A stretch of DNA of 64,000 nt from contig NZ_CP064703.1 of NCBI RefSeq assembly GCF_023101085.1, positions 124,001-188,000 of the forward strand. Direction: 5' to 3'. The notes below the pieces were generated by a model. That model was not told where the DNA came from and did not search any database. It saw nothing but the letters and a program-made list of their open reading frames with translations. This document shows positions 49,092-57,757 of this stretch, one piece after another. Position 1 is the stretch's first letter, and each line of letters starts with the position of its first letter. The position numbers and the translations under genes are program-made. The stretch is from Bradyrhizobium sp. 170 (GTDB taxonomy: Bacteria > Pseudomonadota > Alphaproteobacteria > Rhizobiales > Xanthobacteraceae).

Positions 49092-49191
49092 AGCTTTTCC
49101 GGTTCTGATTGAATCAGAACCGGGCTCCAGGTTTTTGTTTTGACGCGTTTTCTTTGCGCGAACCGGGATCCACTTCGCTTGAAAACGCTAT
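49092..49191. repeat. Palindromic intergenic repeat, family G
   Basis: Begins with the hairpin GGTTCTGATTGAATCAGAACC, then TTTTGACGCGTTTTCTTTGC and CGCTTGAAAACGCTAT. It abuts the acnA stop. Compare 25910-25989. Confidence 0.75.
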
Positions 49192-49246
49192 GACGCGGAT
49201 TTGTGATCAGTGCCTCACTGCGAAGTGAGTGGCGAGCAAGAAGAAG

Positions 49247-49270
49247 GCGGCCTAATGAAAAGGCCGCTTT
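49247..49270 (+). terminator. Hairpin terminator downstream of acnA
   Basis: Stem GCGGCCT / AGGCCGC with a seven-base loop and TTT; a second small hairpin, CTCACTGCGAAGTGAG, lies 20 bases before it. Confidence 0.6.
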
Positions 49271-49352
49271 CGCGCGTCTGGGGTGCGCTTTTTTGGGATC
49301 AGATCATGCCCCGTACAAATACGGATGGAAGACGCTACCACCGGTCCGCACA

Positions 49353-50114
49353 ATGACAGCTATGATGGCCTATAGTTGTATCTCGCGATGGTCCGGTGCG
49401 CTCGGCGTTTGCGCAATCATCGCCGTCATCCGCCCGGCCCACGCTGAACCTCGCGCGGTGGTTGAATTGTTCACCTCGCAAGGCTGCTCGTCATGCCCGC
49501 CAGCCGACCAGATCATCGGCGAACTCGCCAAGGATCCGTCCGTGATCGCGCTGAGCCTGCCGATCGACTATTGGGATTATCTCGGCTGGAAGGACACGCT
49601 GGCGGACAAGCGGTTCAGCGCGCGTCAGAAAGCCTATTCGCAGGCACGCGGCGATCGCAATCTCTATACGCCGCAGATGATCGTCAATGGTTCGACGCAA
49701 GTGATCGGCAGCGATCGCGCCAGCATCGATGGCGCGATCAAAAATACCGGCAAGGCCGATGGCGTGATGTCGGTGCCGGTGACGATGAGCTTGTCCGGCA
49801 AATTGCTCAATGTCTCGGTGGCCGCCAGCAAGGTGCCGACCGTGGCGCGTGGCGAAGTCTGGATCTGTTCGGTCTCGAAGGCCATACCGATCATGATCGG
49901 GCGCGGCGAGAATCGCGGCCAGGAAGTCACCTACTACAACGTCGTGCGCAACCTCGTGAAGGTCGGTGACTGGAACGGCAGTCCGGAAAGCTGGACCGTG
50001 CCGCTTGAAAATATTTCCCGCGACGGCGTCGACGCCGCGGTCGTCTACGTCCAGGACGGCAGTCGCGACAAGCCGGGCGCGATGCTCGGCGCCGCCTACA
50101 CTGCGCTGAGGTAG
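49353..50114 (+). CDS. DUF1223 exported thioredoxin-like protein
   Basis: 253 residues with a signal peptide (cleavage near PAHAE) and the DUF1223 fold. ELFTSQGCSSCPPAD places a CxxC pair at the start of a thioredoxin-like domain, and SLPIDYWDYLGWKD and NLYTPQMIVNG are conserved in the family. The function is unknown; a periplasmic thiol or metal role is plausible. The start is uncertain (ATG 49353 or 49362/49365, no good ribosome site). Convergent with the possible RNA at 50249. Confidence 0.82.
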   Translation: MTAMMAYSCISRWSGALGVCAIIAVIRPAHAEPRAVVELFTSQGCSSCPPADQIIGELAKDPSVIALSLPIDYWDYLGWKDTLADKRFSARQKAYSQARGDRNLYTPQMIVNGSTQVIGSDRASIDGAIKNTGKADGVMSVPVTMSLSGKLLNVSVAASKVPTVARGEVWICSVSKAIPIMIGRGENRGQEVTYYNVVRNLVKVGDWNGSPESWTVPLENISRDGVDAAVVYVQDGSRDKPGAMLGAAYTALR

Positions 50115-50248
50115 TTGGCGCTCCATCAGGGCTACGATGCTGCCTTCACGGGATTGCGCTGATCGGCCGGTTCCCTGATGGTCACCGTCAGTGCTCGCGT
50201 TTCACGCGGCCTGGAACGGCGGCTGAGGTTGGAACCGTCCCCCAAACG

Positions 50249-50273
50249 AAAAAGGACCAACTTTCGTTGGCCC
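50249..50273 (-). terminator. Strong intrinsic terminator on the minus strand
   Basis: Read on the minus strand: GGGCCAAC-GAAA-GTTGGTCC then TTTTT. One pair is G-U in that RNA but would be a mismatch in plus-strand RNA, so it points to minus-strand transcription, for which no gene is known here. Confidence 0.75.
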
Positions 50274-50370
50274 AGTATCGGGATTAACTCCCTCTGCGAA
50301 CAGGCCCGATCCCGACGGCCCCGGGGGGCTGGGGGCTGAGGAATCCGGAACCGAAAGGACCGGGCCAACG
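50249..50370 (-). ncRNA. Candidate small structured RNA
   Basis: On the minus strand CGTTGGCCC (50370-50362) can pair with GGGCCAACG (50273-50265), enclosing a further hairpin ATCGGG/CCCGAT (50310-50305 with 50282-50277), and the transcript would end at the terminator. The 5' end is unknown; the outer stem sets a minimum of 122 bases. It does not match any RNA family I can recall with confidence. Confidence 0.35.
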
Positions 50371-50550
50371 CAGGATTATCTTGTCGCAACCTAGCGGGGC
50401 GGGCGGTTGGCGGAAGTAGGGCAGCAATAAGATTCCGCTAACGATCCCGTGAATCGGTGTTTCCCGCGATGTCGGGTGGTTCCGCGCGGTTTCCTTCGTA
50501 TTTGCAACCCTCTTGCAGCGTCCTGCGGTTAGCGCAATCATGTAAACCTC

Positions 50551-50598
50551 GGCATGCTCCCGAAAAGTGGGGACCGGTTTTCGGAACGAGAGCATGCC
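50551..50598. repeat. Palindromic intergenic repeat, family H
   Basis: Arms GGCATGCTC and GAGCATGCC enclose CCGAAAAGTGGGGACCGG and TTTTCGG; a common rhizobial intergenic element. It lies 21 bases before the DUF2794 start. Confidence 0.8.
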
Positions 50599-50619
50599 TG
50601 AGATGACAGGAGGCGCTCC

Positions 50620-50991
50620 ATGAGCTCGATATCGGAGGACACCGATCCAAGCGAGAGCCGCGCAGCGGCGCGCACCGCCACCGCAATCCCCCCGCCGAAT
50701 CGTGTCACGTTTAATCGTCTCGAACTCAACCGTATCCTCAATCTGTATGGGCGCATGGTCGCCGACGGCGAATGGCGCGACTACGCCATCGACTTTCTGA
50801 AGGACCGCGCGGTGTTTTCGGTCTTCCGCCGCGCCTCCGAGGTTCCGATTTACCGCATCGAGAAAGATCCGCGGCTCGCGCGCAAGCAGGGCATGTACAG
50901 CGTGATCTCGGCGACCGGTCTGATCCTGCGCCGCGGCCACGAGCTTGAGCGCGTGCTGCTGGTGATCGACCGCAAGCTGGCGCTGGTGTAG
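50620..50991 (+). CDS. DUF2794 protein
   Basis: 123-residue cytoplasmic protein conserved across alphaproteobacteria. The core VTFNRLELNRILNLYGRMVA and EWRDYAIDFLKDRAVFSVFRR through LVIDRKLALV is the DUF2794 domain; the first 25 residues are a disordered Ser/Ala-rich extension. ACAGGAGGC lies eight bases before ATG 50620. The function is unknown. Confidence 0.85.
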   Translation: MSSISEDTDPSESRAAARTATAIPPPNRVTFNRLELNRILNLYGRMVADGEWRDYAIDFLKDRAVFSVFRRASEVPIYRIEKDPRLARKQGMYSVISATGLILRRGHELERVLLVIDRKLALV

Positions 50992-51001
50992 CGAAGCCGC
51001 C

Positions 51002-51092
51002 GTAGGGTGGGCAAAGGCGCACTTGCGCCGTGCCCACCATCTCTCCCCGGAACGCCGCTCTGATGGTGGGCACGCTTCGCTTTGCCCACCCT
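51002..51092. repeat. Palindromic intergenic repeat, family C (paired arms)
   Basis: GTAGGGTGGGCAAAGGCGCA at one end and CTTCGCTTTGCCCACCCT at the other; separates the DUF2794 gene from the IS110 element. Confidence 0.85.
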
Positions 51093-51093
51093 C

Positions 51094-52690
51094 ATATGAG
51101 GCCTTTTGAGTCAAGCATCCCAACCGGGGCTTGGATGTTATTTTTTGCATTCGGTGGAGCGGCGGCGCGCGGAGCCATGCGTAGCGCAGCGTGCCGCCGC
51201 GGTCGGTGCGCTCAGGAACTGGCTTCCGGCGATTTATGCAGCAGCTCACTGCATCACCTCATATCCGGTCGGGCGGTTACAGCCCGGTACCCACATTCCG
51301 CATGCTTGCGGCGAGGAAGCCACGGGGATGAGACCCATCTACGAAGCGGCCTGTTGACTTGGCCCAAGGGTGGCACGGTCATCATCCATTCCGCGCTGAC
51401 CGCGGCCGATGCCGCGACGCTGACGCGTTGCTTGAAACGTTTACGGCTTCGCGGCCTTGAGCAGGGCTCCTTCGGGGACCAGGCCGGTTGTGAGGTAGCG
51501 CCAGAGCGCCACCATCAGCTTGCGCGCCAGCGCCACGATGGCGATGCGCTTGTTGCGCTTGCTGGCATTGTGGGTGCGGCTGCGGAACCATCGGGTGAGC
51601 GCACTCTCCGGCTGATGCCGCAGCCACAGCCAGGAAAGTTCGATCGCGGCGCAGCGGGCGCGCGGATTGCCCGCCTTGCTGATGCCCTGGTCGCGGTCGG
51701 TCCCGCCGCTCTGCCATGGACTGGGCGCCAGCCCGAAATAGCTCGCGACCTCACGCCGGTTGCGGAAATCCTTGTAGAACACCTCGCTGGCCAGCGTCGT
51801 CGCGAACGCCGGGCCGAGGCATTTGAGCCGGAGCAACAGTTCGCTGCGCTCCGCCATCTGCGCCGCCGCAGGTGCCGGATCCGCTTGAGCCGACGCCTGT
51901 GCGAGCGCCTCGAGCTGTTCGCGTACCAGCATCAGCCGCGCGTGCTCGTACTTGATCTCCGCCAGCATCTGCCGTGGCACCGCCTGGCCCTGCCAATCCC
52001 GCTGCGCCGCCAGCCAGCTCAGCCAGTCGCGCCGGCGCGGGTTCCCGACCGCCATGCCCAACAGCCGCAGCAGCGCCTTGATCCGGCTGGTGTGAGCGGT
52101 CTGTTCCTTGATCAGCCGGCCGCGTTCGCGGCTGGCGCGGCGGGCGTCCTCTTGCTCCGGCGCTGGTACCCGCACGATCCGTACCACCCGCGGCTCACCG
52201 CGCAGATACGCCATCAGCGTCCGCAGCATCTTCTCGCCATCGATCCGGTCGGTCTTCACCCGTCGCGCCCGTTGATCCACCGCAATGCTCGCAGGGTCAA
52301 ACACGTAGTTCGTGATCCCGGCCGCCATCAGAAGCCGGTGCAGCCAGAACCCATCGTAGCCCGCTTCGTAGCAGCTCACCACCGCCGGAATGGCTCCCAG
52401 CGCCCGAGCCGCCCGGTCGCGCTCCCGACCGACCAACGCCAACAGCTCGGCATGATCGCCCCCCTCCAGCCTATGGCGGGACATCTTGCCTTTGTCAGGG
52501 CTGTGCAGCGTCACCAGCCAGCTCTTCTGGCTCAGTTCGATCGCAACGAAAATTGTGCCACAATGGCCGGTGGTGGGCGTGGCTACGGTCGATGCTTGCA
52601 TCTGACTCTCCGATGGTTCGAGTGTGGAAACCCAAACCTACCGGAAAGGCCACGCTCACCGCCCCATGGAATCTACGAAGCTACGAAGCC
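51094..52690 (-). mobile_element. IS110-family insertion element, approximate limits
   Basis: Contains one complete transposase gene and non-coding ends of about 350 bases (3' of the transposase) and 90 bases (5' side). ATCTACGAAGC occurs on both sides (51337-51347 and 52671-52681), 1334 bases apart, which would fit a usual IS110 length and suggests the true ends lie near these copies. No long terminal inverted repeats or target duplications are seen, as expected for the family. It sits against the 3' end of the GNAT gene without breaking it. Confidence 0.6.
51441..52601 (-). CDS. IS110-family transposase
   Basis: 386-residue recombinase with the N-terminal RuvC-like DEDD domain and the C-terminal transposase_20 domain holding the nucleophilic serine. 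Seen are FVAIELSQKSW (Glu at the usual first acidic position), SCYEAGYDGFWLHRLL, KTDRIDGEKML with the acidic pair, and the C-terminal CLGPAFATTL ... YFGLAPSPWQSGGTDRDQGISKAGNPRAR. No frameshift or stop is present, so it may be active. The start MQASTVATPTTGH at 52601 is plausible. Confidence 0.92.
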   Translation of the reverse strand: MQASTVATPTTGHCGTIFVAIELSQKSWLVTLHSPDKGKMSRHRLEGGDHAELLALVGRERDRAARALGAIPAVVSCYEAGYDGFWLHRLLMAAGITNYVFDPASIAVDQRARRVKTDRIDGEKMLRTLMAYLRGEPRVVRIVRVPAPEQEDARRASRERGRLIKEQTAHTSRIKALLRLLGMAVGNPRRRDWLSWLAAQRDWQGQAVPRQMLAEIKYEHARLMLVREQLEALAQASAQADPAPAAAQMAERSELLLRLKCLGPAFATTLASEVFYKDFRNRREVASYFGLAPSPWQSGGTDRDQGISKAGNPRARCAAIELSWLWLRHQPESALTRWFRSRTHNASKRNKRIAIVALARKLMVALWRYLTTGLVPEGALLKAAKP

Positions 52691-52693
52691 GCC

Positions 52694-53224
52694 TCAATCC
52701 TTCGGCACCGTCGACCCGCCTTCACCGAGCGCGATCTGCATCATCACCGTGTCGAGCCACCGGCCGAATTTGAGGCCGACATTGGCGTGCGTCCCGATCA
52801 TCTGGAACCCGCATTTGGTGTGAAGGCCGATCGAGCCGGCATTGGCGGAATCGCCGATCACGGCGATCATCTGCCGGAAGCCGCGCGCCTCGCATTCGGG
52901 GATCAGCCGCTGCAACAATTGCAGGCCGATACCGCGGCGGTGGGTCGAGGGTTGCAGGTAGATGGAATTCTCCACCGTGAAACGATAGGCCGGCCGCGGC
53001 CGATAGGGCCCCGCGTAGGCGTAGCCGATCACGCGACCTTCAACCTCGGCAACGAAATAGGGGAAGCCGCCATCGATCAGCGCCCGGAATCGCCGGGTCA
53101 TCTCGGCGAGATCGGGCGGAATCAGCTCGAACGTCGCGGTGCCGTGGCGCACCGCGTGCTCGTAGATTTCGGTGATGGTGGGGAGGTCGGCCTCGGTGGC
53201 GGAACGAATTTCGGGAACGGACAT
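52694..53224 (-). CDS. GNAT N-acetyltransferase (PAT/MnaT-like)
   Basis: 176-residue acetyltransferase of the phosphinothricin/L-amino acid N-acyltransferase group. IRSATEADLPTITEIYEHAV opens the fold, and HRRGIGLQLLQRL is the acetyl-CoA P-loop, with IAVIGDSANAGSIGLHTKCGF after it. Targets in this group include methionine sulfoximine, phosphinothricin and methionine; the actual target is not known. The IS110 element ends within a few bases of its stop. No clear ribosome site is seen before ATG 53224. Confidence 0.88.
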   Translation of the reverse strand: MSVPEIRSATEADLPTITEIYEHAVRHGTATFELIPPDLAEMTRRFRALIDGGFPYFVAEVEGRVIGYAYAGPYRPRPAYRFTVENSIYLQPSTHRRGIGLQLLQRLIPECEARGFRQMIAVIGDSANAGSIGLHTKCGFQMIGTHANVGLKFGRWLDTVMMQIALGEGGSTVPKD

Positions 53225-53306
53225 GGGGAGAAAGATATCAGCAGACCGACAAGGATCAACGCTTTCTGCCATGTCCGGGATGAGCCCCGCCATGACGATG
53301 GCGACC

Positions 53307-53339
53307 AAAAGAAAAGCCCCGGCCGCGAGGCCGGGGCTT
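53307..53339 (-). terminator. Intrinsic terminator after the Bax-inhibitor gene
   Basis: Stem AAGCCCCGGCC / GGCCGGGGCTT with a four-base loop; on the minus strand followed by TTTTCTTTT. Confidence 0.88.
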
Positions 53340-53364
53340 CAACTCGTAACCTGGTCGGTAGCGA

Positions 53365-54159
53365 CTAGTCGCGCTGGCCGAGCAACTGCAGCAGCAGCGT
53401 GAACAGGTTGATGAAGTTCAGGTAGAGCGACAACGCACCGGTAATCGCCGCTTTCTCGGCAATCTCGCCGCCTTCCGAGGCGTAGCCGTAGATGTAGTCG
53501 TTCTTCAGCCGCTGGGTGTCATAGGCGGTGAGGCCCGCGAACACCAGCACGCCGACCACCGAGACGATGAACTGCAGCATCGAACTCGCGAGGAACAGGT
53601 TGACCAGGCTCGCGATGATGATGCCGATCAGGCCCATGAACAGGAACGACCCCATGCCGCTCATGTCACGCTTGGTGGTGTAGCCGTAGAGGCTCAGTGC
53701 GCCGAAGGTCGCCGCGGTGATGAAGAACACCCGCACGATCGAGGTGTGCGTGTACACCAGGAAGATCGACGACAGCGAAATGCCCATCAGCGCCGCGAAC
53801 GCCCAGAACAGCAATTGTGCCGTCGCGGGCCGCAGCCGGTTGATGCCGAACGAGATCGCGAACACCATGGCCAGCGGCGCGAGGATGAACAGCCACTTCA
53901 GCGGGCTGACATACATCGCGTAGCCGAACGGCGTCAGGAAGGTGTTGTTGCCGAACTTGGCGGCGGCGCCGGCCTGATCCGTGGTTACGGCACCCATATA
54001 GACGCCGAGCGCCGCAAGGCCGGTGATGGCCAGGCCGATGCTCATGTAGTTATAGATGCGCAGCATGTAGGAGCGCAGACCGGCATCGACGGTCGCGGCA
54101 TCAACGCGCCCGGCGGCCCGGCCGAAAGGAGAAACGTAGTTACGGTCTAGGTCCGACAT
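53365..54159 (-). CDS. Bax inhibitor-1/YccA family membrane protein
   Basis: 264-residue protein with about seven membrane segments of the BI-1/YccA (TMBIM) family, pH-sensitive channel-like proteins linked to membrane protein quality control. RSYMLRIYNYMSIGLAITG opens the domain; AYDTQRLKNDY near the end and ALSLYLNFINLFTLLLQLLG at the C-terminus are diagnostic. The 256 bases upstream hold no gene but contain a 13-bp tandem repeat that may be a control site. Confidence 0.92.
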   Translation of the reverse strand: MSDLDRNYVSPFGRAAGRVDAATVDAGLRSYMLRIYNYMSIGLAITGLAALGVYMGAVTTDQAGAAAKFGNNTFLTPFGYAMYVSPLKWLFILAPLAMVFAISFGINRLRPATAQLLFWAFAALMGISLSSIFLVYTHTSIVRVFFITAATFGALSLYGYTTKRDMSGMGSFLFMGLIGIIIASLVNLFLASSMLQFIVSVVGVLVFAGLTAYDTQRLKNDYIYGYASEGGEIAEKAAITGALSLYLNFINLFTLLLQLLGQRD

Positions 54160-54244
54160 GGTCGAATTCCCGTTGGTTGCCCGGCGGTGCGCAAGGGTTT
54201 GCGGCGCCGGTTAGATTTCTATCTCAGATGCCCTGATTTGCTGA

Positions 54245-54270
54245 CATTAATTTCACGCATTAATCTCACG
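54245..54270. promoter_or_regulatory. Tandem 13-bp repeat upstream of the Bax-inhibitor gene
   Basis: CATTAATTTCACG followed at once by CATTAATCTCACG, one mismatch, 86 bases before the start codon, in an AT-rich part of the gap 54160-54415. Candidate operator or promoter element. Confidence 0.4.
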
Positions 54271-54415
54271 TCATCAAGCCGGCCTCTGATCTTGGCTGGT
54301 ATGTGGGAAACTAACACATTCGACGCAAGCTTCCACGCGCGGCTGAATGTCGCTTCTGCCGGTCATTTCTGAGCAAAAGCAGCGTTAACCCCGGCTTTCC
54401 GCCCGCTACAAATTG

Positions 54416-56998
54416 TCACAAATTCCGCAACACGCTGGCCGGCTTCTGATTCAGGGCGAGCAACGTTCCGGCGAGTCCCAGCCCCACCGTGACGATCAGG
54501 GCGGCGGCGACCACGCCTGCGGCGCTGCCGGCCTGCCAGATGAAACTGAGCGTCATCAGCCGGGTCACGATCAGCCAGGCCGCGATCGAGCCCGCGATCA
54601 CGCCGAACACCGCGGTGGCAAGGCCGATCATCAGGTACTCCAGCGCGTAGGCGCCAAGCAGTCGCGCCCGGGTTGCACCCAGCGTCTTCAGGATCACCGC
54701 GTCATAGACCCGGTGGCGGTGGCCGGCGGCCAGCGCGCCGCCCAGCACCAGGATCGCCGAGATCAGCGTCACGGCGCTGGCGCCGCGGATGGCGAGCACG
54801 AGGTTGGTGATGACGGTGCCGACGGTTTCCAGCGCCTCGCGGACCCGGACGCTGGTCACCATCGGGAAGGCGTCCGCCACCTGCTTGATGATCCGGGCGT
54901 CGCCGGCCGGGTCCGGATGGACCTCGGACAAGGTCGCGACATGGCTGTGCGGCGCACCCCTGAACGCGTTGGGCGAGAACACCAGCACGAAATTGATGCC
55001 GAGCCCCTGCCAGTCGACGTTGCGCAAATTGCTGATCTTGGCCGGAATGTCGCGGCCGAGCACGTTGACCACGATCTCGTCGCCTATTCTGAGCTTCAAC
55101 CCGTCGGCGATCTTCTTCTCCAGCGAGACCAGCGGCGGGCCGCTATAGTCCGCGCTCCACCATTCGCCCTCGACCACCTTCGAGCCCTTTGGGACTTCGT
55201 TGGTGTAGGTCAGGCCGCGGTCGCTCTGCAGCACCCACTCGGACTCCTGCGACGGCTTGAGTTCGTCGGCCTTGACGCCGCGGGCGCCGACGATGCGCCC
55301 GCGCAGCATCGGCACGTCGTCCACCGTCGATTGCGGCGCGACCTGTTTGAGGAAGGCGCCGAAGCGGTCGGCATCGGCGGTCGGAATGTCGATGAAGTAG
55401 AACGAGGGCGCTTTCTCCGGCAATGCCGCCAGGAATTGCCGGCGGAGATTGCCGTCGATCTGGGTGATGGTGACCAGCACCGCGAGCCCGAGGCCGAGCG
55501 ACATCACGACCGAGGGCGTCAGCGCGCCGGGCCGGTAGATGTTGGCGATCGCCAGCCGCAGCATGGTGATTCGGGATCGTGGCATGCGGCGTGCCAGCGC
55601 CATCAGGCCGGCCGCGACGCCGCGCAGCAGCGCGAACACTGCAACCGAGGAGATCACGAATACCATCGCGATCCGCTTGTCATAGGCAAGCCCGATCGCC
55701 ACAGCGACCAGGAGCGCGATCACCACGGCCATCAGCGCGAGATAGCTCCAGCGCGGGCGATGCCACTCACGGGCGACTTCCTCGCGAAACAGCGCCGCGA
55801 CCGGCACGTCATGCACCCGGCCGAGCGGCCATAATCCGAAGGCGAGCGCGGTGAGCAGGCCATAGATGAACGACAGCGCCAGTTCGTCAAGGTACAGGGC
55901 AGGGATCACCGGCAGCGGCAGCAGCTTGCCGAACACGCCGACGATGACAAACGGCAAAGCCGCACCGGCGGCCAGCCCGATCACCGAGCCTACCGCGGCG
56001 AGCAGGATTACTTGCGTCAGGTAGATCGTGAAGACGTCGCGCCCGGTAGCGCCCAGCGCCTTGAACGAGGCGATGACGTCGCGCCGGCGATCGACATGGC
56101 TCTTGACCGCATTGGCGACGCCGACGCCACCAACCAGAAGCGCGGCGAGGCCGACCAGCGTCAGGAACTGGGTGAAGCGGTTGATGGTGCGCTCGAGTTG
56201 CGGCGAGGCGTTGCTGCTGCTGCGGATCCACCAGCCGGCCTCGGGCAGGGCGCTCCGTGCGCTGTCGATCAACTGAGTCGCGGCGCGATCGTCGATGTTA
56301 TTGGCCGGCAGCTTCACGCGGTAGATCCAGCGCACCAAGCTGCCGGGCTGCAGCAATCCGGTGGCTCGCAGACTCTGCTCGCTGACCAGAACGCGCGGGC
56401 CCAAACCGACATTGCCGGCGAGCTTGTCCGGCTCGGCCGTGACCGTGCTTCGGATCTGGAACGTGGCGTTGCCGATTGTGATGCGGTCGCCGAGCTTGAG
56501 ATCGAGCCGCGCCAGCAGGGTGGAATCGACCGCCGCGCCGAACGCGGTGCCAGACGTATCTTGGCGCTCGGCCAGCAGATCCGCCATCGGCATTTTGGGA
56601 TCCAGCGTTACCGCCCCGAGCATCGGGTAGTTGCCGTCCACGGCCTTGAGTTCGACCAGTGCCAGCTTGCCGTCGCTGCTGCGGGCCATGACCCGCAGCG
56701 CAGCCGCGACCGAAACCTGGCCGCGCGCACGCAGGAAGGCGATTTCCTCCGGCTTGGCTTCGCGCTGGATCAGCGAGAAAGCAACGTCGCCGCCCAGCAA
56801 CGTGCGGCCCTCGCGCGTCAAGCCTTCGCTGAGGCTGGCCGCGACCGAGCCGACCCCGGCAATCGCCATCACGCCGAGCGCGATGCAGGCGATGAAGACG
56901 TAAAAGCCGCGCAAGCCGCTGCGCAGTTCGCGAAGCGCGTAGCGCAGGGCAAGGGATGACGCGCGGCTGCGGTAAATGGGTTCGGAAACGGCGGTCAT
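54416..56998 (-). CDS. ybbP: FtsX-like ABC transporter permease (YbbP-like)
   Basis: 860-residue permease with two FtsX-type halves, each a membrane segment, an extracytoplasmic domain and three further segments (first cluster near residues 275-410, last near 740-850). SLALRYALRELRSGLRGFYVF begins the protein; DVIASFKALGATGRDV and AVILKTLGATRARLLGAYA are the paired coupling motifs. With the ATPase encoded just upstream it forms an ABC unit of the YbbAP type, proposed to handle lipophilic or envelope molecules. Its start overlaps the ATPase stop by four bases. Confidence 0.9.
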   Translation of the reverse strand: MTAVSEPIYRSRASSLALRYALRELRSGLRGFYVFIACIALGVMAIAGVGSVAASLSEGLTREGRTLLGGDVAFSLIQREAKPEEIAFLRARGQVSVAAALRVMARSSDGKLALVELKAVDGNYPMLGAVTLDPKMPMADLLAERQDTSGTAFGAAVDSTLLARLDLKLGDRITIGNATFQIRSTVTAEPDKLAGNVGLGPRVLVSEQSLRATGLLQPGSLVRWIYRVKLPANNIDDRAATQLIDSARSALPEAGWWIRSSSNASPQLERTINRFTQFLTLVGLAALLVGGVGVANAVKSHVDRRRDVIASFKALGATGRDVFTIYLTQVILLAAVGSVIGLAAGAALPFVIVGVFGKLLPLPVIPALYLDELALSFIYGLLTALAFGLWPLGRVHDVPVAALFREEVAREWHRPRWSYLALMAVVIALLVAVAIGLAYDKRIAMVFVISSVAVFALLRGVAAGLMALARRMPRSRITMLRLAIANIYRPGALTPSVVMSLGLGLAVLVTITQIDGNLRRQFLAALPEKAPSFYFIDIPTADADRFGAFLKQVAPQSTVDDVPMLRGRIVGARGVKADELKPSQESEWVLQSDRGLTYTNEVPKGSKVVEGEWWSADYSGPPLVSLEKKIADGLKLRIGDEIVVNVLGRDIPAKISNLRNVDWQGLGINFVLVFSPNAFRGAPHSHVATLSEVHPDPAGDARIIKQVADAFPMVTSVRVREALETVGTVITNLVLAIRGASAVTLISAILVLGGALAAGHRHRVYDAVILKTLGATRARLLGAYALEYLMIGLATAVFGVIAGSIAAWLIVTRLMTLSFIWQAGSAAGVVAAALIVTVGLGLAGTLLALNQKPASVLRNL

Positions 56999-57708
56999 GA
57001 ATGTCCGTCGATCCGGCCGGAGCGCAGCCGCACCACGCGGTCGCAGCGCTGCGCGAGTGAGGTATCGTGCGTTACCAGCACCAGTGTCATGCCGCGCTCG
57101 CTGTGCTTGGTGAACAGGAGATCGACGATCTGCTTGCCGGTGGCTTCGTCGAGATTGCCGGTCGGCTCGTCCGCGACCAGGATCGCGGGATCGGGCGCCA
57201 GCGCGCGGGCCAGCGCAACGCGCTGCTGCTCGCCACCCGATAATTGGGTCGGATAATGGTGCAGGCGATCGCCGAGCCCGACGGATGTCAACTCTTGCGC
57301 CGCCCGCTCTGCCGCATCGGGATTGCCGGCGAGCTCCAGCGGCACCGCGACGTTTTCCAGCGCCGTCATGGTCGGGATCAGATGAAACGACTGGAACACG
57401 ATGCCGACCTGGCGGCCGCGGAAGCGCGCCAGCGCATCCTCGTCGAGGGCATTGAACGGCGTGCCGTTGACCACCACCTCTCCGCTGTCGGGACGCTCCA
57501 GCCCCGCCATCACCATCAGCAAGGTCGATTTGCCGGAGCCTGAAGGTCCGATCAGGCCGATCGCCTCGCCCGACGCCACACGAAGGCTGATATCTTTCAG
57601 GATATGAACGCGTGCAGCGCCCGAGCCGAGCGAGAGGTTGACGTTGGAGATGGAAATGGTGTCCGGCCCGACGCCGGTCAGTGAAGAGGGTTCGATGAGA
57701 CTGTCCAT
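56995..57708 (-). CDS. ybbA: ABC transporter ATP-binding protein (YbbA-like)
   Basis: 237-residue ATPase with Walker A GPSGSGKSTLLM, Q-loop FQSFHLIPTMTALENV, signature LSGGEQQRVALARAL, Walker B ILVADEPTGNLD and the switch His in VTHDTSL. It belongs to the LolD/MacB-like group that works with FtsX-type permeases. ATG 57708 (MDSLIEPSSL) is chosen. It is divergent from tesA by only 49 bases, and the ybbP permease follows with an overlap, as in E. coli. Confidence 0.92.
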   Translation of the reverse strand: MDSLIEPSSLTGVGPDTISISNVNLSLGSGAARVHILKDISLRVASGEAIGLIGPSGSGKSTLLMVMAGLERPDSGEVVVNGTPFNALDEDALARFRGRQVGIVFQSFHLIPTMTALENVAVPLELAGNPDAAERAAQELTSVGLGDRLHHYPTQLSGGEQQRVALARALAPDPAILVADEPTGNLDEATGKQIVDLLFTKHSERGMTLVLVTHDTSLAQRCDRVVRLRSGRIDGHS

Positions 57709-57757
57709 GGCTCGGTCATATGGCACTTCCACCGCTCGGGTCGAGGGCTTGAAACGG

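Larger units (their letters stand above)
50115..50619. other. 505-base gap with a repeat and a structured RNA candidate
   Basis: No protein gene is supported. It holds the terminator-ended minus-strand structure at 50249-50370, a palindromic repeat at 50551-50598 and, presumably, the promoter of the DUF2794 gene. An 85-codon minus-strand frame ending at 50284 has low-complexity Pro-rich content and no family match. Confidence 0.5.

Noticed and set aside
50284..51249. 321-codon minus-strand frame across the DUF2794 region
   Set aside because: Antisense to the DUF2794 gene and running through two repeats and the IS end; no domain.
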